Under the pieces are notes generated by a model that was not told the origin of the DNA, ran no database searches, and saw only the letters and a list, made by a program, of their open reading frames with translations. Of a stretch of 64,000 nucleotides of DNA, positions 42,002 to 50,634 are shown piece after piece; the first letter of the stretch is position 1; each line of letters begins with the position of its first letter. The DNA is from Ruminococcus flavefaciens (GTDB lineage Bacteria > Bacillota > Clostridia > Oscillospirales > Ruminococcaceae): positions 35,736 to 99,735 of the forward strand of contig JAMPIL010000004.1 in the NCBI GenBank assembly GCA_023662725.1, given 5' to 3'. The position numbers and the translations under genes were made by a program.

Positions 42002-42085
42002 AGGAAGTATATAATAATAAATATATATTTTATATTTTCTTTTCTTTTTTAAAAGAGAAGTAAGAAAAGAAAGAATATACTTCCT
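42002..42085. other. Long AT-rich stem-loop between primase and early genes
   Basis: AGGAAGTATAT (42002-42012) pairs with 42075-42085, and polypurine/polypyrimidine tracts inside (AAAAGAAAAGAAA-type) can pair further, giving a nested hairpin of about 84 bases. It lies 18 bases past the primase stop and before the next ribosome site; it could terminate or process the transcript. Confidence 0.5.
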
Positions 42086-42103
42086 CATACCTCCAAATTA
42101 CTT

Positions 42104-44374
42104 TTATTCACCTACCGAGACTGCTAACGAAATGCCAATGTAACGAACTCCGTTGGAGGTCTTTTTGTTATAATGCTTGCTCATTTCAATGCCAAATTTG
42201 CGGCTCGGCATTTTGTACTCGTTATTTTCAGCAGCCCACCTGCAGTAAACCGCATAAAGAGCAGATGCTTTCGCCTCGCCGCCGTCCACGCAGTAGTCGG
42301 AGGCAAGAAATGCTGCAATAACATCCATTTCGTTACGGTATTCTTTTACAGCGTCCTGCACGGCTTTCGGTTTATTCAGACCCTCATATTTCCACAGGCG
42401 ATATCCCTCCATCATCCAGGCGAGAATATCCGGCATCTCTTCGCGGAGCTTGTCGCCGAGATTCTTATCGACTTTTTCTTCGGGAATAATCGTTGTAAAA
42501 GGAATAATATGGATTCTGCGCCATATTCCGAGGTCGGTGCCGCGGATCGTAGGCTTATGGTTGGTAGCCATCCACAGCTTGAACTCCGGGCGATATTCAA
42601 ATTCATCACCGTACAACTTTCGAGCCGTAACCATATCATCGCCGGTAAGCTGTTTGATAAGACCCTCATTAAGGCGCATACCCTCGTTCGGCTCAACCGA
42701 TGTAACGAGACGAGCGCCTTTGAGACGGGCAATGTCTGTATTTGCAGAGGAACTGTTATTTTTCATCATGATACTCTCCGGCTGAATGTTGGTCGCATAT
42801 TCTCCAAGTATAAGACGTATAATTTCAAGAAAGGTCGACTTGCCGTTTCTGCCTGTGCCATAGAGAAAGAACACACACTGTTCTGTGGTCAGACCGCACA
42901 GGCAGTAGCCAAGTGCTTTCTGAACGTAGCGGATAAGTTCTTTATCACCGTTAAAAATGTCATCAAGAAAGCGAAGCCACAGAACAGGTCTTTTAGGATT
43001 AACCGGCATTGAAGTGCCGAGCATACGCGTCATATACATTTCAGGACTATGAGGAGAAACTGCGCACGTATCGAGGTCAAGAACACCGCTTTGTGAATTT
43101 ACAAGCGTTTTATAGGTATCAAGCTGTGCCGGAGAAATCGGTACAATATGTTCGAGTTCCTTGACCATTGCACGTTTTGCCGCATTTGAACGGGTACGCT
43201 TCATATGCTTCTGATAAGCCTGAAGCATAGAACCGCCATCATATTCAGCCCATACCCTCAATTCTGCTTTCATGCGTTCAAGAATCACATCAGCAGCGGC
43301 ATAGACCGCACCCCTGTCGTCATATACCCACTTGCCGTCCTTGTAGTACATCCAGCGCTTGTCAGTGTAATTATAACGGAATGTATCGCCGCAGTAATCT
43401 TTCATGCGTTCAGCATTTCCGGTATCATCAAGGGTGTGCATCGGAAGTTTAGGTTTAGAAACACTGCCATTTCCGACAGTAATTCTGTAATCATCTTCGG
43501 GAGCAGGCGTATAGAAATTCTGACATCCTGCTGCAGCTTTTGCAAGGGTAATTGCACCATATGTAGAGCCGTTCTGCCGTCTGTCCCACTTATCACGCAT
43601 TAAACCTGAACTGCGGTAAATGCCGTCCATAAGAGACGTATCTCCGCCGCACCAGAATGCAAGCATAGAGCAGAATGCCATATCCGCTTCCGACTGGGAC
43701 GGATAATCCGAAAAATCGCCGGAATACAGCTTTGCAAATTTATCGCCGTTCTGGGAGTTCAATATTTTTTCTATCAGTTCCTGCTCTGTAAATGTAGGAA
43801 TCGTTTTCATCGGCATTGCCGCAGCAGTGGGAGCGAATTTCTGCACGCCGAGATATTTTGTATGGAGCGTTTTTACACGCTCCGTACCGTCGGCAATCTG
43901 CGAAAAACTGCCGATCTGTTTACCCGTCATGATAAAATAGCGACCGCTGTCGTACATCTCAACCTTGCCGCGCCTGCGTCCATTGGGCGGAAGAGTACCG
44001 CGGCAGATGAGGTGGATGCCGTTTCCAGACTGTGAAATTTCGGCGTAAGTCTGCATGGTATCAATAAATTCAGCCACGATATTATTTCTGTCACCTTTCA
44101 GGTAGTCGTCAACGTCTGAACGGCAGTCATCAAGGTCAATACCAAAATATCCCGAACCGCTGAACATGAAACCGATACCGTCATAGTTAATGGAAGTGCG
44201 GACGACGGTGTCATAATCGCTCCACGTCTGCGGATTGTTGGACATTGCCTGACCTCCGGTATACGGATTTATCGGGATTTTCTTGATTCCGCTGTGGGAA
44301 TTGGCGTCGGGTACTGCTTTCCAGCATACCCAGTTATTAAGTAATTTGAGTTCGTCAGGGATATTATTAAACAT
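42104..44374 (-). CDS. Phage/plasmid primase-helicase, P4/D5 family
   Basis: 756 residues. The N-terminal primase-polymerase (AEP-like) region has GIGFMFSGSGYFGIDLDDCRSDVD (about 65-90) and SGNGIHLICRG. A D5_N linker domain (about 300-460) is followed by an SF3 helicase with Walker A YGTGRNGKSTFLEII (about 500) and TSVEPNEGMRLNE / LWMATNHKPTIRGTD motifs. A PriCT-like tail ends the protein. It starts phage DNA replication by priming and unwinding. Confidence 0.92.
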   Translation of the reverse strand: MFNNIPDELKLLNNWVCWKAVPDANSHSGIKKIPINPYTGGQAMSNNPQTWSDYDTVVRTSINYDGIGFMFSGSGYFGIDLDDCRSDVDDYLKGDRNNIVAEFIDTMQTYAEISQSGNGIHLICRGTLPPNGRRRGKVEMYDSGRYFIMTGKQIGSFSQIADGTERVKTLHTKYLGVQKFAPTAAAMPMKTIPTFTEQELIEKILNSQNGDKFAKLYSGDFSDYPSQSEADMAFCSMLAFWCGGDTSLMDGIYRSSGLMRDKWDRRQNGSTYGAITLAKAAAGCQNFYTPAPEDDYRITVGNGSVSKPKLPMHTLDDTGNAERMKDYCGDTFRYNYTDKRWMYYKDGKWVYDDRGAVYAAADVILERMKAELRVWAEYDGGSMLQAYQKHMKRTRSNAAKRAMVKELEHIVPISPAQLDTYKTLVNSQSGVLDLDTCAVSPHSPEMYMTRMLGTSMPVNPKRPVLWLRFLDDIFNGDKELIRYVQKALGYCLCGLTTEQCVFFLYGTGRNGKSTFLEIIRLILGEYATNIQPESIMMKNNSSSANTDIARLKGARLVTSVEPNEGMRLNEGLIKQLTGDDMVTARKLYGDEFEYRPEFKLWMATNHKPTIRGTDLGIWRRIHIIPFTTIIPEEKVDKNLGDKLREEMPDILAWMMEGYRLWKYEGLNKPKAVQDAVKEYRNEMDVIAAFLASDYCVDGGEAKASALYAVYCRWAAENNEYKMPSRKFGIEMSKHYNKKTSNGVRYIGISLAVSVGE

Positions 44375-44386
44375 AATTTTCTCCTT

Positions 44387-44779
44387 TCAGACTTCGGATA
44401 TAAATCTGATCGTCTTGCCTTTATTTCTTGCCCATTTCATTTCCTGAATCATTCCGGCGGTATATGCTTTGCCGAAAATCCATACCTCTGTACATCGTCC
44501 CATTATCGCCTTGCTGAAAAGAACCGCTGTTTTACGCTCTTTCGGAGTACGCATATCAACGACTTCCGAAAAAAGCAGATGCGGTGAAATCGGGATTCCG
44601 CCGTTATCCTTTGCCCATCGGCAGCAGGCAATCGCATAGCTTGCAGAATTTCTGTCAGTATACGGTGAACAGATATACACCATAGGACGATAGTTTTTTC
44701 TGCTCTCCTCACGCTGTATACGGTTGAGGGCTTCATAAGCTGTCGGATCTGCATAACCCTCACTGTTGTGATATTTCAT
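44387..44779 (-). CDS. DUF4406 (nucleoside 2-deoxyribosyltransferase-like) protein
   Basis: 130 residues from ATG 44779 (GGAGG upstream). VYICSPYTDRNSASYAIACCRWAKDNGGIPISPHLLF and KAIMGRCTEVWIFGKAYTAGM are the Rossmann-like motifs of DUF4406/nucleoside deoxyribosyltransferase relatives. Possibly alters nucleotide pools during replication; the reaction is not established. The 44780-44853 gap contains an ATATGGAGGACAT-type palindrome. Confidence 0.8.
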   Translation of the reverse strand: MKYHNSEGYADPTAYEALNRIQREESRKNYRPMVYICSPYTDRNSASYAIACCRWAKDNGGIPISPHLLFSEVVDMRTPKERKTAVLFSKAIMGRCTEVWIFGKAYTAGMIQEMKWARNKGKTIRFISEV

Positions 44780-44853
44780 AATTACCTCCATATTGTCCAT
44801 ATATGGAGGACATGAAGTTGCCCTCCATAGGACGTTATATTATTTGTATCTAT

Positions 44854-45420
44854 TTAGAACGGCACATCGCCGTCACCAAGAATTTCCTCAAAATCATCAA
44901 GACTGCCAAATCCGGCACTGCCTGCAAACTGCTCCAGCTTTTTCGGTGCGACGGTATCAGCTGAAACTGCCGTTTTTTCCTTGTAAATATGCTTGCATTC
45001 GGGAAATTTACTGCCGTTCATATACTTCACACGCTCGTTAGTTCTGCCGTTGTACTCCTCGTGGTCAATCGTTACACGCATAACATGGTTGATAAGGTCA
45101 GCACAAAGATCATTAACGGTTTCGTAGGACTTGCCGCTTGGGAGCATTGCCGCCTTTGCAAGCTGCATAATCTGTTTGAAACTGTAGCCCTGCACCTGCA
45201 TATCAGCCTCGGTCGGTTCACGGCGTTTCCAAAGCGTATGGAAAATGCAGCGGTTCTTGTACTTCTGCTCCACATCATTTCTGATGATGAGTGTCAGATT
45301 CAGACCTGTTGCACCGTTTTGCGTAGTACGTTCTTCGATGTCTTTGATGATTACCTCATATTCGCCCTTGGGGATAAGGTCGAAGTCCTGCACATCATCA
45401 TAATTGGTTGAGAATCCCAT
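44854..45420 (-). CDS. DUF669 phage protein
   Basis: 188 residues from ATG 45420 (AGGAGG upstream). LIPKGEYEVIIKDIEERTTQNGATGLNLTLIIRND is the DUF669 signature, an OB-like domain; the acidic C-terminus (LDDFEEILGDGDVPF) resembles the tails of single-strand-DNA-binding proteins that recruit partners. An SSB-like role next to the helicase and annealase is an inference. Confidence 0.8.
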   Translation of the reverse strand: MGFSTNYDDVQDFDLIPKGEYEVIIKDIEERTTQNGATGLNLTLIIRNDVEQKYKNRCIFHTLWKRREPTEADMQVQGYSFKQIMQLAKAAMLPSGKSYETVNDLCADLINHVMRVTIDHEEYNGRTNERVKYMNGSKFPECKHIYKEKTAVSADTVAPKKLEQFAGSAGFGSLDDFEEILGDGDVPF

Positions 45421-45422
45421 AA

Positions 45423-45737
45423 TTAGCCTCCTTGAATAAGTTTTACTGCGTCTTCGGCACTCCTGCAAATACCTGCAATTGCACCGCTTTTTCGCATAGT
45501 TTCAATGAATTTTAACTGTTCCGCTGACGGCTTGCCTTTCGGAGTTTTCACCTCGATAAAAACTGCACATCCGTCAGATTTTCGTAATCCGAAAAGGTCG
45601 CTGAATCCTTTCGGAACGCCTGTATTAAAATATCTTCCATCAAATGTACAGCCTGCTCCGACATTCATTCGAAAAATGATACAGCTGTCGGCAAGGGCTA
45701 TACGAATTTCATTTTGTATCTTATGTTCCTCTGTCAT
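45423..45737 (-). CDS. VRR-NUC domain nuclease
   Basis: 104 residues from ATG 45737, overlapping the helicase stop (ATGA). GVPKGFSDLFGLRKSDGCAVFIEVKTPKGKPSAEQLKFIE gives the PD-(D/E)XK catalytic D...EVK set of the VRR-NUC family, a structure-selective nuclease used in phage recombination and replication. Confidence 0.9.
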   Translation of the reverse strand: MTEEHKIQNEIRIALADSCIIFRMNVGAGCTFDGRYFNTGVPKGFSDLFGLRKSDGCAVFIEVKTPKGKPSAEQLKFIETMRKSGAIAGICRSAEDAVKLIQGG

Positions 45738-47065
45738 TTTATCCACCCTCTTTGCCTTGCCTGAAAGTAGCACCAGCCTTGTTTGTAGCCCATTTTCTTG
45801 GCGTAAGCCTGTAAATCATGTATATTTTTGCAGTCATCAGACGAACTGAAATCGAGTGTAAAACCTGTAATTTTCTCCAGTTTGGTATTTTCCTCGGTAT
45901 CGAGAGTACGCTCCTTTTTCGGAAAAATATATCCGCAGGCAGGGCATAAAGGTCTGCCGAATTTAGGCGGCTCAAAAGTATAAAAGCATTCTGGACATTG
46001 TGTAACCTTAACCTCATCGTCAACGTCACGCTTGTTTTCGGACTTTTTCCTGCCGTCAAGCGACCATTCCCTGTCCGCATCAGGCATTCCGAAACGAGCG
46101 TAATTACCGACATGGTCTATGATAATTGCACGCTTGCCTTTTTTATAACGCATACACCGCATGGACTGCTGAATATAGAGAGTAAGCGATTTTGTCGGTC
46201 GGAGGAGTATTGCACACTCGCAGTCGGGAACGTCAAAACCCTCGCTGATTAAATCAACATTGCAGAGAATTTTTATTTCACCTTTGCGGAAATCGGCTAT
46301 AATCTGTTCCCTTTCGTCTTTTGGCGTAGCTCCGTCAATATGCTCCGCTGAAATTCCTGCAATTCTGAATTCTTCTGCCATAACCATAGAATGATTTACG
46401 GAAACGCAGTAGCAAATTGCCTGTTTGCCGTCCGCAAGCTGTCTGTAATACTTTATTGCATCGCCGAATACGGCGGTTTTCAGCATTGCCTTTTCCACGG
46501 ATTTCGTTTCGTATTCGCCATGCCGTATTTTGATTCCCGTAAGGTCGGCAATGGAAGGAGCGTAGTAATCGTAAGGTGCGAGGTAGTGACGCTCGATGAG
46601 CCATTTCGCCGATACCCCGACTACAAGTGCGTCGTTTACATCGCCAAGTCCTGAACCGTCGAGCCTGACAGGTGTAGCTGTAACGCCGATTCTTTTCGCA
46701 TTCGGAAAGGCATCGTAAATCTTGCGGTATGTAGACGCTTTGGAATGATGATTTTCATCGGTTATTATCAGATCTGGAGCAGGCAGGCGAGAAATCCGCC
46801 TGCTTGCCGTCTGTACCATCATTACATCGCATCTGCTCATATCCACGCCCCACCACTCAAACGTCCTCTTTATCTGCTCTACCAGTTCCTTCCGATGAAC
46901 GAGAAACAAAACCTGATTATTTTTAGCAGTCGCAGATTTTGCGATATCCGCAACAATTACGGATTTACCTCCGCCGCAGGGAAGTACGATACAAGGGGCT
47001 CTTGCACCGTGGCGGTAAGCGTCACGCGCCTTTTCAATCAATTCAATCTGATACGGTCTCAGCAT
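45734..47065 (-). CDS. SF2 DEAD/DEAH-type helicase
   Basis: 443 residues. Motif I LPCGGGKSVIVADIA (about 28-42), motif II ITDENHHS (about 100), motif III GVTATPVRLDG, and HelC motifs IDGATPKDEREQIIADFRKGEIKILCNVDLISEGFDVP and QQSMRCMR. A CxxC...CPACGYIFP zinc ribbon is near residue 365. It unwinds DNA in phage replication or recombination. Confidence 0.92.
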   Translation of the reverse strand: MLRPYQIELIEKARDAYRHGARAPCIVLPCGGGKSVIVADIAKSATAKNNQVLFLVHRKELVEQIKRTFEWWGVDMSRCDVMMVQTASRRISRLPAPDLIITDENHHSKASTYRKIYDAFPNAKRIGVTATPVRLDGSGLGDVNDALVVGVSAKWLIERHYLAPYDYYAPSIADLTGIKIRHGEYETKSVEKAMLKTAVFGDAIKYYRQLADGKQAICYCVSVNHSMVMAEEFRIAGISAEHIDGATPKDEREQIIADFRKGEIKILCNVDLISEGFDVPDCECAILLRPTKSLTLYIQQSMRCMRYKKGKRAIIIDHVGNYARFGMPDADREWSLDGRKKSENKRDVDDEVKVTQCPECFYTFEPPKFGRPLCPACGYIFPKKERTLDTEENTKLEKITGFTLDFSSSDDCKNIHDLQAYAKKMGYKQGWCYFQARQRGWIK

Positions 47066-47930
47066 TTGCTTTCTGCTCCTTCAGCTTTTTGATTTCAGCA
47101 GTCATACATTTCCAGCAGAGACAGCGACCGTAATTTTTCAGCGTACCATTAGCGATTTCGTCGGCTGTTTTCTTAGAGTTTCCCGTGATGACAAGTCCGC
47201 AGTCAGTACAACGTTGAGGTTCAACACCGTCAGCAAGCCAATCACGAAGAGAAATGCCGAGTTCTGGGGTAATAATGCCTGTCCAGCTGTCGAGAAAAGT
47301 CGTATCCTTTGATACAATTGCGATATGGTTTCGGGCGATATTCAGCACCAAATCAAATTCGTATTCTGTATTTTCACGCTGAACCGGAGCAAGTCCGAGC
47401 TTAACCGGGACAGTCTTGCCACGCTCATTTTGCTCCATTGTGTATGCCATTTTTGTACGCATCGTCACAATCACATGACAGTCAAGCGACAGCAGTGAAT
47501 TTATCAGCAGATTCTGCTTTTTGCCCGCATCGTTCCACGCTGTAAATGAATTCTTGCCAGCCTGCTGTTCGATACTTTCTTTGAAGTCGAGAACGCCGCC
47601 CTCGCCCTCCCACGCATGAGAAAAGCTGTCGATTATCACAACTCCGTCCGTTCCGACAGCCTGCTGTGCTTCCTTTGCGATTGCAATGTAGCGTTCTGCG
47701 GTAAATGGCGGAGTGAGTTCCTGATAGAGATATTCACCAACTTCGAGGTCACTGCGGTTTCCATAAAATTGCCCTCTGCCGTGTTCGGTATCAATGAGGG
47801 CGATTTTTTCCCAGTTCTGCGTTACTCCGTATGCGAGGTAGAGGGCGGAGAGGGTTTTTCCCGCACCGCTCGGACCTGCAAGGGCAACACGCATTTTCGC
47901 CGATTTTCGCTGTACTTTCTGAAATGCCAT
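47043..47930 (-). CDS. RecA-like AAA ATPase (Sak4-type recombination protein)
   Basis: 295 residues. Walker A LAGPSGAGKTLSAL (about 18-31), Walker B GVVIIDSFSHAW (about 97), and a C-terminal zinc ribbon CTDCGLVITG ... CLCWKCM. Single RecA-core proteins of this kind in siphovirus recombination modules act as strand-annealing/exchange proteins and work with an SSB-like partner (here perhaps DUF669). Confidence 0.82.
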   Translation of the reverse strand: MAFQKVQRKSAKMRVALAGPSGAGKTLSALYLAYGVTQNWEKIALIDTEHGRGQFYGNRSDLEVGEYLYQELTPPFTAERYIAIAKEAQQAVGTDGVVIIDSFSHAWEGEGGVLDFKESIEQQAGKNSFTAWNDAGKKQNLLINSLLSLDCHVIVTMRTKMAYTMEQNERGKTVPVKLGLAPVQRENTEYEFDLVLNIARNHIAIVSKDTTFLDSWTGIITPELGISLRDWLADGVEPQRCTDCGLVITGNSKKTADEIANGTLKNYGRCLCWKCMTAEIKKLKEQKANAETVSD

Positions 47931-47942
47931 AAGTCTGCCTCC

Positions 47943-48404
47943 TTACTTGATTTGAATATTCTGACGTTCAACAAGCCTTGCACCGTCAACCGTCTGACCT
48001 GCCTTGATAGCGTTTCTGATTGCCGTCCTGTTGGGAGTGTAGGTAATTTTTTCCCTGCACCACTTCCTGTCAAGGACGTTTTCGTCAATTTCAGTTGATT
48101 CCGATTTTCTGAATGATACGCAAACTCTTGCCGTCTCAAATTTCTGATAGCCGACTGCATCAGCAAGCCATTTTTTGAGTGCTTCAGCCTTATTTACAGC
48201 CGATTTCATACGCTTGTCAAGCGCATCACGTTCCGCCTTGATTGCCGTCACATCTGAATCAAGATTTTTAATCCAGAGTGCCACTTTTTCAATCTTTGTA
48301 TCACGCTCCATAAGCAGTTCATTCAGACGTTCAAGGTCAATAATTTCACCCGTTTCCTCGTCCACACAAGCCGTTATAGATGAATCAATTTCATAGAGTG
48401 TCAT
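47943..48404 (-). CDS. Siphovirus Gp157-family protein
   Basis: 153 residues: long helical coiled coil (RDTKIEKVALWIKNLDSDVTAIKAERDALDKRM, about 33-65), then LADAVGYQKFETARVCVSFRKSES and ITYTPNRTAIRNAIKAGQTVDGARL, the Gp157 pattern. In Streptococcus phages Gp157 is linked to phage resistance; biochemical role unknown. It overlaps the antirepressor by four bases. Confidence 0.85.
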   Translation of the reverse strand: MTLYEIDSSITACVDEETGEIIDLERLNELLMERDTKIEKVALWIKNLDSDVTAIKAERDALDKRMKSAVNKAEALKKWLADAVGYQKFETARVCVSFRKSESTEIDENVLDRKWCREKITYTPNRTAIRNAIKAGQTVDGARLVERQNIQIK

Positions 48405-49168
48405 ACTGATTCCTCCTTTTCGATGGTCGGAAGATGTCCGTCTTTTTTCATAAGTTCATAGATAAACAGGCGACCTTTCTGCGTCCAGTATGTATGCACC
48501 GTTGTGTGCGGCTGACCGTCATTTCCGTTATGAACATAAGTTTTGGTGCTTGTATATCCCAATTGTGCATACTTCTGATACAAAAGCCAGATTTTGCCCT
48601 GCTTGTACTGAACTCCCTTGCTGTAAAGCCACTCATTCATTCTGCGTGCCGACCAGCCGTAATCCTTGCTGATATGCGAAATCGGAAGTAAGTCAGAACA
48701 GGCAAGAACAACATCGTAATAGCTTGCTTTTGGCTTCAATTCCGCAATCTGCTGTGTCTGAACCGCAACGGTGTCAAGAAGTCTGATATTTTCAGATTTT
48801 ACGAGCGAAAGCTGACGTTCTGCAAACTGCAGTGCTCTTGCCATAACCGCTTCGGGGCTGTTCCACCTGCGTTCGAGTTCAAGGAAGTACTCACGGCATT
48901 TCTTGCCGATTTCCGTTCTCTGAATCATACAGATTTCCTTCGCCATTTCGATTGTCATCTGGTGGTCGGTGTATGTTGTAACGTTGCCCTGAGCTGTTGC
49001 TCTTTTTTGAGTAACAGCTACAAAGTCCGAATTTTCGCTGAATCCGTATTCTGTCATTCTCTTGAACCAGTCGTTATAGCGTGTCTGAACATTGAGTACC
49101 TCGTGCAGTTCTCTGCCCATAACCGTCGGGCGTTCGTTTTCATAAGAAACGCTGATTAAATCATTCAT
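48401..49168 (-). CDS. Phage antirepressor (AntA domain plus KilAC)
   Basis: 255 residues. The N-terminal AntA/AntB domain (ELHEVLNVQTRYNDWFKRMTEYGF, MTIEMAKEICMIQRTEIGKKCREYFLELE) is followed by a coiled coil and a KilAC/ANT domain (LLPISHISKDYGWSARRMNEWLYSKG, YTSTKTYVHNG). It would lift lysogenic repression; its target repressor was not found in this prophage. Confidence 0.9.
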   Translation of the reverse strand: MNDLISVSYENERPTVMGRELHEVLNVQTRYNDWFKRMTEYGFSENSDFVAVTQKRATAQGNVTTYTDHQMTIEMAKEICMIQRTEIGKKCREYFLELERRWNSPEAVMARALQFAERQLSLVKSENIRLLDTVAVQTQQIAELKPKASYYDVVLACSDLLPISHISKDYGWSARRMNEWLYSKGVQYKQGKIWLLYQKYAQLGYTSTKTYVHNGNDGQPHTTVHTYWTQKGRLFIYELMKKDGHLPTIEKEESV

Positions 49169-49364
49169 TTTTCATTACCTCCATTGTTTTTGTGTTGTTT
49201 GTGAGTGCCGAAAGCATGGTACACATTGCTGAAAGCTGTATCAGGAGTGAAGCGCCTCTTTTCATAAGCATACCGTACGGCAGCGGAATATCCTGACGTT
49301 CGGCGGTAAGTTTCATAAGATGTGCCACGTCAAGGCATTCACGTTCGGAAACAATTACCTGCAT
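49161..49364 (-). CDS. Small early phage protein
   Basis: 67 residues from ATG 49364 (GGGAGG upstream): MQVIVSERECLDVAHLMKLT ... NNTKTMEVMKNE, one hydrophobic helix near the end. Overlaps the antirepressor start by eight bases. No family recognised. Confidence 0.6.
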   Translation of the reverse strand: MQVIVSERECLDVAHLMKLTAERQDIPLPYGMLMKRGASLLIQLSAMCTMLSALTNNTKTMEVMKNE

Positions 49365-49419
49365 AATTTTCACCTCCCGATGTAAAGAAAGTACAAGCAT
49401 CAAATTGTCTATTCGAGTT

Positions 49420-50028
49420 TTAAATTTCGTCACTTTGCACAATTTTTCTGATTGATTTCAGTGCATTTGCAATAGTGTTTGTTACCGTTGTTCTCTTAAC
49501 CTTAAGAATTTCTGCAATTTCCTCGTGTGTATATCCATACACGAAACTATAAATAATCATTGTACGCTGACGTTCCGTAAGACAGCTGCACAATTCAAGA
49601 AATGAGTCCTCAATTTCCGGTTGATGATTGTCCGCAATACCCTCGATGCCCTCCTCATCATCTTCAGCAAATTCATAATGATGATAAAGATTCCTGGATT
49701 CCTGATTATGTTCCAGACGGCTCTCACCGTACATCATTACAGCTATGTACCATTCAAATTCCAGCATTTCGCTTTCGGAAAATTTTCTGATATTTTTCTT
49801 TCGGGTGGAATCATATGTATACCCTTTGCACTTGCGAACCGGAAAAACAGTAGTGCCGGAAACCGAAGTATAGCAGATAAAGCCATTGGAGTAACAAACG
49901 GCATTTCCGTCCTCGCTGACTGCTACTGGAATTCCAGTGGTTCTGATTTTCCTGACCGAAGGTGCTCTGCCCACTGTTTTTTCAGGAACAAGTCTGAGCA
50001 GTTCTTTTAATGTGATATGCGAATTCAT
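49420..50028 (-). CDS. Sigma-70-like/ArpU-type early regulator
   Basis: 202 residues from ATG 50028. The N-terminal half is a small basic domain (MNSHITLKELLRLVPEKTVGRAPSVRKIRTTG). The C-terminal region-4 helix-turn-helix is LTERQRTMIIYSFVYGYTHEEIAEILKVKRTTVTNTIANALKSIRKI. It heads the long minus-strand early operon and may guide RNA polymerase to phage promoters. The AAAGGA ribosome site lies inside a sequence that can pair with the leader (see 50030-50176), so its translation may be switched. Confidence 0.82.
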   Translation of the reverse strand: MNSHITLKELLRLVPEKTVGRAPSVRKIRTTGIPVAVSEDGNAVCYSNGFICYTSVSGTTVFPVRKCKGYTYDSTRKKNIRKFSESEMLEFEWYIAVMMYGESRLEHNQESRNLYHHYEFAEDDEEGIEGIADNHQPEIEDSFLELCSCLTERQRTMIIYSFVYGYTHEEIAEILKVKRTTVTNTIANALKSIRKIVQSDEI

Positions 50029-50029
50029 A

Positions 50030-50176
50030 TTGTATCCTTTCCGGGCGAGGATACAACAAAAGAGGTCACACGACTGCGCATCGTATGACCTCGCTGCCTG
50101 AAAAAGGGCGCAAAAAGCCAAGGGTACTACAAGTCGTTACATCTGCCTTCCGGCAAATAACTCAATGTTGTATCCT
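50030..50176 (-). promoter_or_regulatory. Structured 5' leader with two mutually exclusive pairings
   Basis: Minus-strand order: GGATACAAC (50175-50167), then a hairpin GAGGTCATACGA/TCGTGTGACCTC (50092-50062, 11 of 12 pairs) followed by TTTTGTT, then GTTGTATCC (50057-50049), then GGATACAA (50037-50030), which follows AAA to make the Shine-Dalgarno AAAGGA two bases before ATG. The middle segment can pair with either flank. Pairing downstream hides the ribosome site; pairing upstream frees it. Confidence 0.6.
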
Positions 50177-50484
50177 AAGCCCTATTACGTAATTCAGGCG
50201 TAAGAATTAAATTTTATTACAGGGATTTATATGAAACTGCTAATCAGTCTCGTAAATGTCCCTCTACTGTTAGTGAAAAAATAAGGAAAAGTTAACTCTT
50301 AAAATGAAAATTCCGTCTTTTTGCACAAAAGCACATACTTCAAGCAAGATGAATTTCATCTGACTGACAACATAAGATATGGAGAAGACCACCCTCTCAC
50401 TAATTAGATATAACGATCTGGTCGTTACGAAAAAGAAATATGTTTCAATTTTGCCTAAAGAAGCAGATTATTTCTCCAAAGCTA

Positions 50485-50513
50485 TTGCTTTTTTGTGAGA
50501 AACGTGGTATAAT
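50485..50513 (+). promoter_or_regulatory. Promoter of the defence operon
   Basis: TTGCTT (50485-50490), spacer 17, TATAAT (50508-50513) with an extended TGG. It lies 120 bases before the first ABC-3C gene and diverges from the early phage operon. The rest of 50177-50634 is AT-rich with no gene. Confidence 0.75.
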
Positions 50514-50634
50514 GAGGAATAAGAATTCAAGTTTCAAGATGTTGTATTTCCTTGGTGTTTTTATCATATATTTTCTTCAATTTCTGTCAATAGCAATTTC
50601 TTTTCTTCAGTTTCTTTTTTGAGAGGGTGTTTTT

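Noticed and set aside
50512-50622. 36-codon hydrophobic peptide after TATAAT
   Set aside because: Its ATG lies inside the -10 element, upstream of the expected transcription start, and it has no ribosome site.
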